A stretch of 64,000 nucleotides of DNA from Pseudomonas japonica (GCF_013522925.1 NZ_JAAMQU010000011.1:124001-188000), one strand, 5' to 3'; counted from the stretch's first letter, positions 8,712 to 17,611 are shown. The notes: a model not told the origin generated them from the sequence alone. A program made the numbers and translations.

Positions 8712-8717
8712 TCGCCG

Positions 8718-8743
8718 TACGCCGGCGCTCGATGGCCGGCGTA
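8718..8743 (+). other. Stem-loop between aapJ and aapQ
   Basis: TACGCCGGC (8718-8726) pairs perfectly with GCCGGCGTA (8735-8743) around an 8-base loop. It sits 6 bases after the aapJ stop and lacks a U-run, so it looks like a 3'-end stabiliser or partial attenuator that lets the binding protein outnumber the membrane subunits. Confidence 0.6.
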
Positions 8744-8870
8744 GCGAAGGCAGGATGCAAATCAGGGCAGGCGCAGGACGCGATGAATTCGCGGCAGCGC
8801 CTGCCTTGGCATTTCCAGCCGGCCTTCGGCACCAGACCGCTGTATCGACCGTTTCACTCCGGGGCATTTC

Positions 8871-10061
8871 ATGCAAAAACACATCGGCGCACCCAGCGCT
8901 AAAACCGGGCGGTTTTCCCTGACCGACCCACGCGTGCGTGCGTGGGTATTCCAGATCATCACTGTATTGGCCGTGGTTTCGCTCGGCTGGTACCTGTTCG
9001 ACAACACCCAGACCAACTTGCAGCACCGCGGTATTACCTCGGGCTTCGGCTTCCTGGAACGCAGCGCCGGCTTCGGTATCGCGCAGCACCTGATTCCTTA
9101 TGTGGAATCGGACACCTATGCGCGCGTGTTCCTCATTGGCCTGCTCAACACCTTGCTGGTGACGTTCATAGGCATCGTGCTCGCAACGCTGCTGGGCTTC
9201 GTGGTGGGTGTGGCTCGGTTGTCCAACAACTGGATGATCAGCAAGCTGGCCACGGTGTATATCGAGGTTTTCCGTAATATCCCGCCGCTGCTGCAGATCC
9301 TCTTCTGGTACTTCGCGGTCTTTCTTACGCTGCCGGGCCCTCGCGGTGGTATCAACATCGCGGACAGCTTCTATATCAGCAACCGCGGCCTGAACATGCC
9401 GGGCGCCATGATGGGCGAAGGCTTCTGGGCATTCGCCGTTGCCGTTGTGGTCGCACTGGTGGCGATTTTCGCCATGGTCCGCTGGGCGAACCGCCGTTTC
9501 GAAGCCACCGGCCAACCGTTCCACAAGTTCTGGACCGGCCTTGCCATCATCGTGGTAGTCCCCAGCCTCGCCATGCTGGTGTTCGGTGCGCCGTTCCATT
9601 GGGAGGTCCCCACCCTGCGTGGGTTCAACTTCGTGGGCGGCTGGGTGATGATCCCGGAGCTGCTGGCGCTTACCCTGGCGCTCACGGTGTACACCGCCGC
9701 GTTCATTGCCGAAATCGTGCGTTCGGGCATCAAGTCGGTCAGCCATGGCCAGACCGAAGCCGCCCGCTCGCTGGGCCTGCGCAATGGCCCCACGCTGCGC
9801 AAGGTGATCATTCCTCAAGCCTTGCGGGTGATCATTCCTCCATTGACCAGCCAGTTCCTGAACCTGGCCAAGAACTCCTCGCTGGCTGCCGGTATCGGCT
9901 ACCCGGAAATGGTCTCGCTGTTTGCCGGCACCGTGCTGAACCAGACCGGCCAGGCCATCGAAGTCATCGCCATCACCATGAGCGTGTACCTGGCTATCAG
10001 CATCAGCATTTCGCTGCTGATGAACTGGTACAACAAGCGCATCGCGCTGATCGAGCGATAG
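8871..10061 (+). CDS. aapQ: General L-amino acid ABC transporter, permease AapQ
   Basis: 396 residues, hydrophobic throughout, with a first membrane helix near residues 24-44 and several more along the chain. The EAA loop that docks the ATPase is seen in EIVRSGIKSVSHGQTEAARSLGL-type sequence near residue 284. The length exceeds simple HisQM permeases because of a central insertion, as is normal for AapQ/YhdX. It pairs with AapM in the inner membrane. It is followed 10 bases later by aapM. Confidence 0.93.
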   Translation: MQKHIGAPSAKTGRFSLTDPRVRAWVFQIITVLAVVSLGWYLFDNTQTNLQHRGITSGFGFLERSAGFGIAQHLIPYVESDTYARVFLIGLLNTLLVTFIGIVLATLLGFVVGVARLSNNWMISKLATVYIEVFRNIPPLLQILFWYFAVFLTLPGPRGGINIADSFYISNRGLNMPGAMMGEGFWAFAVAVVVALVAIFAMVRWANRRFEATGQPFHKFWTGLAIIVVVPSLAMLVFGAPFHWEVPTLRGFNFVGGWVMIPELLALTLALTVYTAAFIAEIVRSGIKSVSHGQTEAARSLGLRNGPTLRKVIIPQALRVIIPPLTSQFLNLAKNSSLAAGIGYPEMVSLFAGTVLNQTGQAIEVIAITMSVYLAISISISLLMNWYNKRIALIER

Positions 10062-10071
10062 GGACCTGCAT

Positions 10072-11169
10072 ATGACTACTCATGTTTTCAAGCCCGACCA
10101 GCCGCCACCCGTGAAAGCCGTGGGTGCCGTCGCCTGGATGCGCGCCAACCTGTTTTCCGGCTGGTTCAATACCCTACTCACGCTGCTTGCCCTGTACCTC
10201 ATCTGGCTGATCGTGCCGCCCGTGCTTAGCTGGGCGATCTTCGATGCCAACTGGGTGGGCACCGTTCGCGAAGACTGCACCAAAGCCGGCGCGTGCTGGG
10301 TGTTCATCGAACAGCGGATCGGCCAGTTCATGTATGGCTACTACCCCTCCGCGCTGCGCTGGCGCGTAGACCTCACGGTGTGGCTGGCCGTGATCGGGGC
10401 GGCGCCGCTGTTCATTCCCAAGGTGCCGAAGAAGGTCAAGTACGGGATCGCCTTCCTGATCCTGTACCCGATCATTGCCTGGTGCCTGTTGCATGGCGGC
10501 GTCTTCGGCCTGGCTACTGTGCCCACCAGCCAGTGGGGCGGCCTGATGCTCACGCTGGTGATCGCCACGGTCGGCATCGCCGGCGCCTTGCCGCTGGGCA
10601 TCATCCTTGCGCTGGGCCGGCGCTCCAAGATGCCGGCGGTGAAGGTGGTGTGCGTGACCTTCATCGAGTTCTGGCGCGGCGTGCCGCTGATTACCGTGCT
10701 GTTCATGTCTTCGGTGATGCTGCCGTTGTTCCTGCCCGAAGGCATGAACTTCGACAAACTGCTGCGGGCGCTGATCGGGGTGATCCTGTTCCAGTCCGCC
10801 TATGTGGCCGAAGTTGTGCGCGGCGGCATGCAGGCTATCCCCAAGGGCCAGTACGAAGCCGCTTCCGCCATGGGCCTGGGCTACTGGCGCAGCATGGGCC
10901 TGGTGGTGCTCCCGCAGGCGCTCAAGCTGGTGATTCCCGGCCTGGTGAACACCTTCATTGCGCTGTTCAAGGACACCAGCCTTGTCATCATCATTGGCCT
11001 GTTCGACCTGCTCAACAGCGTCAAGCAAGCCGCCGCCGATCCCAAATGGCTCGGTATGGCCACCGAGGGCTATGTATTCGCCGCCCTGGTGTTCTGGATT
11101 TTCTGTTTCGGCATGTCCCGCTACTCCATACACCTGGAGCACAAGCTGGACACCGGTCACAAGCGCTAA
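10072..11169 (+). CDS. aapM: General L-amino acid ABC transporter, permease AapM
   Basis: 365 residues with a membrane helix near residues 30-55, a periplasmic stretch containing Cys (EDCTKAGACW) and a C-terminal HisM-like core. The EAA motif reads EVVRGGMQAIPKGQYEAAS (about residues 245-263). It forms the second half of the translocation pore with AapQ. It is part of the aapJQMP operon: 10 bases after aapQ and 15 before aapP. Confidence 0.93.
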   Translation: MTTHVFKPDQPPPVKAVGAVAWMRANLFSGWFNTLLTLLALYLIWLIVPPVLSWAIFDANWVGTVREDCTKAGACWVFIEQRIGQFMYGYYPSALRWRVDLTVWLAVIGAAPLFIPKVPKKVKYGIAFLILYPIIAWCLLHGGVFGLATVPTSQWGGLMLTLVIATVGIAGALPLGIILALGRRSKMPAVKVVCVTFIEFWRGVPLITVLFMSSVMLPLFLPEGMNFDKLLRALIGVILFQSAYVAEVVRGGMQAIPKGQYEAASAMGLGYWRSMGLVVLPQALKLVIPGLVNTFIALFKDTSLVIIIGLFDLLNSVKQAAADPKWLGMATEGYVFAALVFWIFCFGMSRYSIHLEHKLDTGHKR

Positions 11170-11184
11170 GCGTCAGGAGAGAAC

Positions 11185-11949
11185 ATGAACGACCCCATCA
11201 AGCAACCCGCCGGCGCTGAAGGCATTATTCGCATGACCGGTGTGAACAAGTGGTACGGCCAGTTCCACGTGCTCAAGGACATCAACCTCAACGTGCGCCA
11301 AGGCGAGCGTATCGTGCTGTGCGGCCCGTCGGGTTCGGGCAAATCGACCACCATCCGCTGCATCAACCGGCTGGAAGAACACCAGCAGGGCAGCATCGTG
11401 GTGGATGGCGTAGAGCTGACCAACGACCTTAAGCAGATCGAGGCGATCCGCCGGGAAGTGGGCATGGTGTTCCAGCACTTCAACCTCTTCCCACACCTGA
11501 CCATCCTGCAGAACTGCACCCTGGCGCCCATGTGGGTACGCAAGATGCCAAAGCGTCAGGCCGAGGAAATCGCCATGCATTACCTGGAGCGCGTGCGCAT
11601 CCCGGAGCAGGCGCACAAGTTCCCTGGGCAGCTTTCCGGTGGCCAGCAGCAGCGGGTGGCCATCGCCCGTGCGCTGTGCATGAAACCCAAGATCATGCTG
11701 TTCGACGAGCCGACCTCCGCGCTGGACCCGGAAATGGTGAAGGAAGTGCTCGACACGATGATCGGCCTGGCCGAAGACGGCATGACCATGCTGTGCGTAA
11801 CCCACGAAATGGGCTTTGCGCGGACTGTGGCCAACCGGGTGATTTTCATGGACAAGGGCGAGATCGTTGAACAGGCCGCGCCGGACGACTTCTTCGATCG
11901 CCCGCAAAGCGACCGTACGCGGTTGTTCCTGAGCCAGATCATTCATTGA
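11185..11949 (+). CDS. aapP: General L-amino acid ABC transporter, ATPase AapP
   Basis: 254 residues, standard for amino-acid importer ATPases. Walker A GPSGSGKST (about residues 48-56), signature LSGGQQQR (about 150-157) and Walker B IMLFDEPTSALDPE (about 171-184) are all intact. It energises AapQM from the cytoplasmic face. AGGAGAG precedes the ATG. It ends the operon; an imperfect GC hairpin (about 11965-11993, TCGCGG with CCGCGA) without a U-tract follows. Confidence 0.95.
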   Translation: MNDPIKQPAGAEGIIRMTGVNKWYGQFHVLKDINLNVRQGERIVLCGPSGSGKSTTIRCINRLEEHQQGSIVVDGVELTNDLKQIEAIRREVGMVFQHFNLFPHLTILQNCTLAPMWVRKMPKRQAEEIAMHYLERVRIPEQAHKFPGQLSGGQQQRVAIARALCMKPKIMLFDEPTSALDPEMVKEVLDTMIGLAEDGMTMLCVTHEMGFARTVANRVIFMDKGEIVEQAAPDDFFDRPQSDRTRLFLSQIIH

Positions 11950-12090
11950 TCCCTGAGGATGCTCCCGTCGCGGTTAAGGATTGCCGCGACAGGGCGCCCA
12001 TCCAGGTTTTGACCAGTTGATCCACTTCCTTTGGCAAGCGTAAAGTGCTGGGCTGTTTGTATCTAAATAAATCTGCCCAGCCGAGCCTTT

Positions 12091-13332
12091 ATGCCTGCCG
12101 ACACCCCTACGCCTGACGCCACCGCTACTCAGGCGCATTCCATTTCCTCCACGCGCGGGCGTGCCGCCCTGTTGATCGGCGCGCTGGTATTGGTCGCCCT
12201 GAACCTGCGCCCAGCGTTGTCGAGCTTGTCCCCGTTGTTGCATCGAGTGTCTGAGGATTTGGGGCTCAGCGCGGCCGTGGCCGGGTTGCTCACCACCTTG
12301 CCGGTGTTCTGCCTGGGCGTATTTGCGCCGTTGGCGCCTTTGCTGGCTCGCCGTTTCGGCCCTGAACGCACCGTTGGCGGGATACTGCTCCTGCTGGCTG
12401 CGGGCATTCTGTTGCGTACCCAGTTTGGCGTAAGCGGGCTGTTTGCCGGCAGCGTAGTGGCGGGCGCCAGTATCGGCATTATCGGGGTGCTGTTGCCTGG
12501 CATCGTCAAACGGGATTTCCCGGCCCATGCCGGCACCATGACCGGCGTGTACACCATGGCCCTGTGCCTGGGGGCGGCACTGGCGGCCGGCTCGAGCGTG
12601 CCGTTGAGCGAGGCATTCGGCGACAGCTGGCGCCTGGGGCTGGGCGTATGGCTGGTGCCGGTGCTTATCGCCGCGATCGCCTGGTTTCCGCAAACCCGTT
12701 CCGGCCAGCACGCGCGGCGCGCCGCTTACCGGGTGAAAGGGTTGCTGCGCGACCCGCTTGCCTGGCAGGTCACCCTGTTCATGGGGCTGCAGTCTTCGCT
12801 GGCGTACATCGTGTTCGGCTGGTTGCCGTCCATATTGATCGATCGCGGCCTGTCCGCTGCCGAGGCAGGGTTGGTAACGTCCGGCTCGATCATCGTGCAA
12901 CTGGCCAGTTCGCTCAGCGCGCCGTGGCTGGCAACGCGGGGGCGGGACCAGCGCCTGGCTATTCTCGTCGTGATGGGCTTGAGCCTGGTGGGGTTGTTCG
13001 GCTGCCTGTATGCGCCATTGAGCGGTTTGTGGGGCTGGGCCGTGGTGCTCGGCCTGGGGCAGGGTGGGGTATTCGCCGTGGCGCTTACGCTGATTGTGCT
13101 GCGCTCCCCGGATGCCCACGTCGCCGCCAGCCTGTCGGGCATGGCTCAGGGCTTCGGTTACACGCTCGCGTCCATGGGCCCGCTGGCAGTCGGGGTTGTG
13201 CATGACCTTACCGGCGGCTGGTCGGCGATGGGCTGGGTGTTCGGGGCGATCGGCCTGGGTGCGACTGTCGCGGGCATGGGTGCCGGGCGGGCTCGGCTGG
13301 TTGCGGTACGCAGCGAGCGCATCGATGGCTGA
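12091..13332 (+). CDS. MFS transporter of the CynX/NimT family
   Basis: 413 residues with about 12 predicted membrane helices and a short Ala/Thr-rich cytoplasmic N-terminus. The LNLRPALSSLSPLL segment in the first helix and the LLTTLPVFCLGVFAPLAP segment in the second are characteristic of the CynX/NimT (cyanate / 2-nitroimidazole) branch. Substrate cannot be told from sequence, and no cyanase or nitroreductase gene is adjacent. The preceding 141-base gap has an AT-rich patch (ATCTAAATAAATC, near 12061) that could hold the promoter. Its last 8 bases overlap the next gene. Confidence 0.85.
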   Translation: MPADTPTPDATATQAHSISSTRGRAALLIGALVLVALNLRPALSSLSPLLHRVSEDLGLSAAVAGLLTTLPVFCLGVFAPLAPLLARRFGPERTVGGILLLLAAGILLRTQFGVSGLFAGSVVAGASIGIIGVLLPGIVKRDFPAHAGTMTGVYTMALCLGAALAAGSSVPLSEAFGDSWRLGLGVWLVPVLIAAIAWFPQTRSGQHARRAAYRVKGLLRDPLAWQVTLFMGLQSSLAYIVFGWLPSILIDRGLSAAEAGLVTSGSIIVQLASSLSAPWLATRGRDQRLAILVVMGLSLVGLFGCLYAPLSGLWGWAVVLGLGQGGVFAVALTLIVLRSPDAHVAASLSGMAQGFGYTLASMGPLAVGVVHDLTGGWSAMGWVFGAIGLGATVAGMGAGRARLVAVRSERIDG

Positions 13333-13612
13333 GGCCGCGATCGCGCCGTGGTTCGTTTACCTGGTACGGGCGGCCAATGGCGCCCTGTACTGCGGCATTT
13401 CCAACGACCCTCACAAGCGCTTCGCCGCGCATCAGAGCGGCAAGGGTGCCCGATTCTTCCGGTCCAGCCCTGCAGTGGCGCTGGTGTATATCCACCCCTG
13501 CGAGGAGAAAGGCGAGGCGCTGCGAACCGAACGCGCCATCAAGCGGCTGCCCAAGCGCGTCAAGGAAGCCATGGCCCTCTCCTGGCAAAGCGGCCATAGC
13601 CCGGGCGAATGA
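13325..13612 (+). CDS. GIY-YIG nuclease-superfamily protein (YhbQ/UPF0213-like)
   Basis: 95 residues from the ATG at 13325. The frame is open further upstream inside the MFS gene, but the family motif starts at once: FVYLVR and ALYCGIS (residues 10-25) are the GIY and YIG strands, DPHKRF carries the conserved Arg, and RTERAIK the metal-binding Glu. Single-domain proteins of this kind have reported or predicted nicking activity; the role is unclear. The start overlaps the MFS stop by 8 bases, suggesting coupled translation although no functional link is obvious. Confidence 0.85.
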   Translation: MAEAAIAPWFVYLVRAANGALYCGISNDPHKRFAAHQSGKGARFFRSSPAVALVYIHPCEEKGEALRTERAIKRLPKRVKEAMALSWQSGHSPGE

Positions 13613-13692
13613 CAGCGGATCACGAGAGGTGGGTAGGCGTGCTGGTGCGGTAGCGCTAAGCTGACCCACCTCACACCTGCCTGGATACCGCA

Positions 13693-14622
13693 ATGACTGC
13701 ACCGATCCTGCACCACTACCCGACGTCTCCCTTCGCCGAGAAAACCCGCCTGATGCTGGGGTTCAAGGGCCTTGCCTGGCACTCGGTCATCATCCCGCCG
13801 ATGATGCCCAAGCCAGACCTCATGCCCCTTACCGGCGGTTACCGGAAAACGCCGGTACTGCAGATTGGCGCCGACGTGTATTGCGACACCGCTTTGATTG
13901 CGCGCCAGCTGGACAAGCTGCAGCCAACCCCTGCGCTGTTCCCCAAGGGCAAGGAAGCGGTAGTGGCGACCTTCGCCGGTTGGGCGGACTCGGTGGTGTT
14001 TCAGCACGCTGTCAGCTTTGTGTTCCAACCCGAATCCGCCGCCATGCGCTTCTCACGCTTCACCGAGGAGCAACGCAATGCGTTCCTGGCCGACCGTGCG
14101 CGGCTGTTCAGCGGCGGCACCGCCAGCCGTTTGCCGATCGAAACCGCTCGCCATCAGTGGCCGGTGATCATCGGCCGCGTGGAGGAACAGTTGAGCGCGG
14201 GCGGCGAGTTTCTGTTCGGCGAGCCCAGCCATGCGGACTTTGCCCTCGCGCATACCTTCTGGTTCTTGAAAGGTACGCCGGTGACTTCAGGCCTGGTGGA
14301 CAGCTACCCGAACGTCTCGGCATGGCTGCAGCGCGTGCTTGCCATCGGCCATGGCACCCCCACCGAATTGAGCAGCGCCGAAGCGCTTGAAATCGCCAAG
14401 GCCGCCACGCCGGCCACCTTCGCCGAGATCGACTTCGTGGACCCGAGTGGCTTCAAGGCAGGCGACAAGGTAAGCGTTGCAGCCACGGACTACGGCGTGG
14501 ACGCCGTTGCCGGTGAGCTGGTGTACTGCGATCGCGAAGAAATCGTAGTGCGCCGTGAGGACGAACGTGCAGGCGTTGTGCACGTGCACTTCCCGCGGAT
14601 GGGGTTCGCTATCAAGGCTTGA
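13693..14622 (+). CDS. Glutathione S-transferase-like protein with C-terminal extension
   Basis: 309 residues. Residues 1-78 match a thioredoxin-fold GST N-domain (HHYPTSPFAEKTRLMLGFKGL, cis-Pro in YRKTPVLQ, then DTALIARQL). Residues about 90-215 look like the all-helical C-domain. A further stretch of about 85 residues, richer in beta-type segments (GDKVSVAATDYG, GELVYCDREEIVVRRED), is not part of a canonical GST. Pseudomonas has proteins of this length annotated only as GST family. The Ser in the SPF motif could be the glutathione-activating residue. No operon partner; 80 bases separate it from the GIY-YIG gene. Confidence 0.82.
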   Translation: MTAPILHHYPTSPFAEKTRLMLGFKGLAWHSVIIPPMMPKPDLMPLTGGYRKTPVLQIGADVYCDTALIARQLDKLQPTPALFPKGKEAVVATFAGWADSVVFQHAVSFVFQPESAAMRFSRFTEEQRNAFLADRARLFSGGTASRLPIETARHQWPVIIGRVEEQLSAGGEFLFGEPSHADFALAHTFWFLKGTPVTSGLVDSYPNVSAWLQRVLAIGHGTPTELSSAEALEIAKAATPATFAEIDFVDPSGFKAGDKVSVAATDYGVDAVAGELVYCDREEIVVRREDERAGVVHVHFPRMGFAIKA

Positions 14623-14633
14623 ATTTCGAGGAC

Positions 14634-14665
14634 GCCTCTAACCTGTTGGAAGCAGGTTTGGAGGC
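14634..14665 (+). other. Stem-loop after the GST-like gene
   Basis: GCCTC..ACCTG and CAGGT..GGAGGC pair around a TTGGAAG loop 12 bases past the stop codon. It has no long U-run but is the only strong structure at the 3' end, so it is a possible terminator or stabiliser. Confidence 0.45.
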
Positions 14666-14708
14666 TTCCAACAGATCGATTGAACGCCGCCAGCGTGGTG
14701 GGAGTTGG

Positions 14709-14809
14709 GCGCAGCCGCAGGCGGAGCTCGCGAATCGTCGAATGCCCCCTGGACATCGAGCCTATCTGATCTCCCAAGCTATTTGCGAGCTGCGCCCGCT
14801 TCCTACAGG
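14709..14809. repeat. Pair of diverged REP units
   Basis: GCGCAGCCGCAGGCGGAGCT begins a unit at 14709-14734, and an inverted relative at 14782-14809 ends CTTCCTACAGG. The second matches the arm of the 5015-5077 palindrome with two or three differences. They lie between the GST-like gene and the converging ndpA and are separated by 47 bases, as in a BIME. Confidence 0.7.
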
Positions 14810-14839
14810 TACGCTCTCGAACCCAGAACAGTAAGCTGG

Positions 14840-15847
14840 TCAATCCTTCCTGCGCTTGAGCTGGTCCGTCAGCTGGGTTGGCAGGCCCTTGATGGTCAGG
14901 GTGCCGGCCGCCTCGTCGTATTCGATCTTGGAGCCCAGCAAGTGGGCTTCGAAGCTGATGGACAGCCCCTCGGCGCGGCCGGTGAACTTGCGGAACTGGT
15001 TCAGGGTGCGTTTATCCGCTGGAATCTCCGGGGACAGGCCGTAATCCTTGTTGCGTATGTGCTCATAGAACGCACGCGGGCGGTCTTCGTCGATCAGCCC
15101 GGACAGCTCCTGCAGTTCCACGGGCTCGCCCATGCGGGTCTGGCTGGTGGCGTAGTCCACAAGGGTCTTGGTTTTCTCGCGGGCGGCTTCCTCGGGCAGG
15201 TCTTCGCTTTCCACATAGTCGCTGAAAGCCTTGAGCAGGGTGCGGGTTTCACCCGGGCCGTCCACCCCTTCCTGGCAGCCGATGAAGTCCCGGAAGTAGT
15301 CCGAGACCTTCTTGCCGTTCTTGCCCTTGATGAACGAGATGTACTGCTTCGATTGCTGGTTGTTCTTCCATTCGGACAGGTTGATCCGGGCGGCAAGGTG
15401 CAGCTGACCCAGGTCCAGATGACGGGAAGGCGTTACATCCAGTTCGTCGGTCACCGCCACGCCATCGCTATGGTGCAGCAAGGCAATGGCCAGGTAATCC
15501 GTCATGCCCTGGTTGTAGTGGGCGAACAACACATGTCCGCCCACGGAAAGGTTGGACTCTTCCATGAGCTTTTGCAGATGTTCCACCGCAACGCGGCTGA
15601 AGGCGGTGAAATCCTGCTCTTCTTCGAGGTAGGCTTTTAGCCAGCCACTGAACGGGTAGGCGCCGGATTCGGCATGGAAAAACCCCCACGCCTTGCCTTG
15701 CTTGGCGTTATAGCTTTCGTTGAGGTCGGCGAGCATGTCGTCCAGCGCCTGGGTATGCTCCAGCGCCTGGTCACGGGCATGCAGCACGGCGGGGGTGCCG
15801 TCGGGCTTTTTGTCGATCAGGTGAACAATGCAATGACGGATCGGCAT
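14840..15847 (-). CDS. ndpA: Nucleoid-associated protein NdpA (YejK family)
   Basis: 335 residues from the ATG at 15847, exactly the common YejK length; the open frame upstream is non-coding. The start MPIRHCIVHLIDKKPDG and the segments NESYNAKQGKAWGFFH and SKQYISFIKGK are typical. The family is found on the nucleoid in gamma-proteobacteria; in E. coli it has been linked with topoisomerase IV activity. The C-terminus is basic (LKRRKD). It is divergent from hupN, another nucleoid protein, with a 413-base shared intergenic region. Confidence 0.93.
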   Translation of the reverse strand: MPIRHCIVHLIDKKPDGTPAVLHARDQALEHTQALDDMLADLNESYNAKQGKAWGFFHAESGAYPFSGWLKAYLEEEQDFTAFSRVAVEHLQKLMEESNLSVGGHVLFAHYNQGMTDYLAIALLHHSDGVAVTDELDVTPSRHLDLGQLHLAARINLSEWKNNQQSKQYISFIKGKNGKKVSDYFRDFIGCQEGVDGPGETRTLLKAFSDYVESEDLPEEAAREKTKTLVDYATSQTRMGEPVELQELSGLIDEDRPRAFYEHIRNKDYGLSPEIPADKRTLNQFRKFTGRAEGLSISFEAHLLGSKIEYDEAAGTLTIKGLPTQLTDQLKRRKD

Positions 15848-16260
15848 GGACGTCTCTGGAATAGCGGAAAAACGCCAAGTGTACCGTAAGTGCCGAGGTG
15901 GGGGAGTCACGCCCTTGAGCAAGTGAGTGCTGCGACACTCTGTCGCCAGCCCTGCGATTTTTGCCTGTTTTTTAGCCAAAACCCCAATAAACACGAATAT
16001 TTACCGCCATAGTGGCGGATATTTATCTGGCTCTGTGCTAGTTTTGCCGGCTCTTGCGCTGGTGTGCCAACGGCTTCGCTCGATGGCCCCGGCGTTAGCC
16101 CACTTATCAGTGGCCGTCAGCGCGAACCAAACAACGCGATGGGCATCTACATTGCCGATTGGCGTGGCTGTACCCCATACGCCGGGCCCCACGAGGGCCG
16201 GTCCGACGGCTGACGTTGCTCTGGCAACCCATACGAATTTGAAAGGGAAGGAACACCACA
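15848..16260. promoter_or_regulatory. Divergent intergenic region ndpA-hupN (413 bp) with two short palindromes
   Basis: No protein gene is credible here. Two perfect 6-3-6 inverted repeats stand out: GCGACA-CTC-TGTCGC (15932-15946) and CCGCCA-TAG-TGGCGG (16004-16018). The latter sits inside an AT-rich block (AATATTTA on the left and ATATTTAT on the right). The A/T-rich stretch 15958-16030 is the likely promoter area. The remaining 220 bases form a long leader before hupN, ending in GGGAAGGAACACCAC. Confidence 0.5.
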
Positions 16261-16542
16261 ATGGCACTTACCAAAGACCAACTGATCGCTGACATCGCCG
16301 AAGCCGTAGACGCACCCAAGGCCACCGCCAAGAACGCGCTCGAGCAACTCGGCCAGATCGTTGCCGACCAGCTGGAAAACGGCAGCGAAATCACTCTGCC
16401 GGGTATCGGCAAGCTGAAAGTTACCGAGCGTCCTGCACGCACTGGCCGTAACCCATCCACCGGTGCTGCCATCGAAATCGCTGCAAAGAAAGTCGTAAAG
16501 TTCGTGCCTGCCAAGGTGCTGACCGACGCTATCAACAAGTAA
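16261..16542 (+). CDS. hupN: HU-family histone-like DNA-binding protein
   Basis: 93 residues with the whole HU fold. The beta-arm signature has GIGKLKVTERPARTGRNPSTG (residues 49-69), including the Pro of the intercalating tip in GRNPSTG. HU dimers bend and compact DNA. Pseudomonads have several HU paralogues; the place next to ndpA and rlmF fits the one called hupN in P. putida as I recall it. Ribosome site AGGAACACC. Monocistronic, with its own terminator. Confidence 0.9.
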   Translation: MALTKDQLIADIAEAVDAPKATAKNALEQLGQIVADQLENGSEITLPGIGKLKVTERPARTGRNPSTGAAIEIAAKKVVKFVPAKVLTDAINK

Positions 16543-16560
16543 GTTGAGCGTTGCGAAGAA

Positions 16561-16588
16561 AACCGCGCCCTGAGCGCGGTTTTTTTTC
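16561..16588 (+). terminator. Terminator after hupN
   Basis: AACCGCGC (16561-16568) pairs with GCGCGGTT (16574-16581), followed by an unbroken T run to 16588. It lies 18 bases after the hupN stop and just beyond the end of the converging rlmF. Confidence 0.93.
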
Positions 16589-16595
16589 GCAGGTA

Positions 16596-17534
16596 TTATG
16601 CTTTGCCTGGCGCGATGCCGTGCCTGCGCTGCTCTGGTGTCTGGAACGTCCATGCCAGGAAGCGGCTTTGCTTCTGTCCCTGCCCCATGGCAACCACTCG
16701 GGTATCCAGCGCACCCGCCCGGGCGATACGTGCCTGCAGCGGCGGGAGGTTGCCTGCCTTGGACACCAGGCAGGTGAACCAGCCGATACGTTGCCCACAG
16801 GCAACGCTTTCATCGATCAGCTGGCTCACGAAGCGGATCTCGCCGCCTTCACACCATAACTCGTTCTGTTGGCCGCCGAAGTTGAGCACCGGCAGTTTGC
16901 GGCTGGGGTCAGCCTTGCCCAGCGCGCGCCATTTACGCTGGCTCCCGGCGATCGCTTCCTGAGGGCTGGCATGGAAGGGCGGGTTGCACAGGGTCACCGC
17001 GAAGCGTTCCTCAGGCAGCAGCAACCCTTCCAGGATATGCGCCGGTTGAGCCTGACGGCGCAGCTCGATGGCCTTGCTCAGCTTGTTGGCCTGGACGATG
17101 GCCTGCGCCGACCCCAGCGCCACTGGGTCGATATCCGAACCCATGAAGCGCCAGCGGTAATCCAGATGACCCAGCAGGGGGTAAATGCAGTTGGCCCCGG
17201 TGCCGATGTCCAGCGCACGCACCTGCGCGCCGGTGGGTAGGGCGCCGCCCTGATCCTGGGCGAGCAGGTCGGCGACGCCGTGCACATAATCGGCCCGGCC
17301 CGGCACGGGCGGACACAGGTAACCTTCCGGGATGTCCCAGAAGGCGATGCCGTACAGGGATTTGAGCAAGGCACGGTTGAAGACTCGCACCGCGGCTGGG
17401 TCGGCGAAGTCGATGCTTTCCTTGCCATAGGGGTTGAGGATGACGTACTGGCTCAGCTCAGGCGTGCCCTGAATCAAGCGCGGGAAATCATAACGGCCTT
17501 GATGCCGGTTACGGGGATGAAGCGTTGGTTTCAT
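16596..17534 (-). CDS. rlmF: 23S rRNA (adenine-1618-N6)-methyltransferase RlmF
   Basis: 312 residues. The AdoMet motif I is ALDIGTGANCIYPLLG (about residues 110-125), and the N6-adenine catalytic motif is NPPFHAS (near 183-189). The start, MKPTLHPRNRHQGRYDF, is typical of RlmF/YbiN. It methylates A1618 of 23S rRNA. It is transcribed on the minus strand after valS, but a strong terminator lies between the two, so it probably has its own promoter in the short gap. Confidence 0.93.
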   Translation of the reverse strand: MKPTLHPRNRHQGRYDFPRLIQGTPELSQYVILNPYGKESIDFADPAAVRVFNRALLKSLYGIAFWDIPEGYLCPPVPGRADYVHGVADLLAQDQGGALPTGAQVRALDIGTGANCIYPLLGHLDYRWRFMGSDIDPVALGSAQAIVQANKLSKAIELRRQAQPAHILEGLLLPEERFAVTLCNPPFHASPQEAIAGSQRKWRALGKADPSRKLPVLNFGGQQNELWCEGGEIRFVSQLIDESVACGQRIGWFTCLVSKAGNLPPLQARIARAGALDTRVVAMGQGQKQSRFLAWTFQTPEQRRHGIAPGKA

Positions 17535-17548
17535 TGATACGTTCGCTG

Positions 17549-17602
17549 AAAAAAATGCGCGGCGGGTGCGCTTTCACACAATGGTGAAGCGCACCCGCCG
17601 CG
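17549..17602 (-). terminator. Terminator of valS (minus strand)
   Basis: On the minus strand CGCGGCGGGTGCGCTT (17602-17587) pairs with AAGCGCACCCGCCGCG (17573-17558) to give a 16-bp stem, followed by a T-rich tract with seven Ts from 17555 down. It is 9 bases past the valS stop and 15 bases before the rlmF start. Confidence 0.92.
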
Positions 17603-17611
17603 ACGAGGGCA

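Noticed and set aside
13094..13324. N-terminal extension of the GIY-YIG protein by 77 residues
   Set aside because: This stretch is out-of-frame reading of the MFS gene; the GIY motif begins right after the ATG at 13325.
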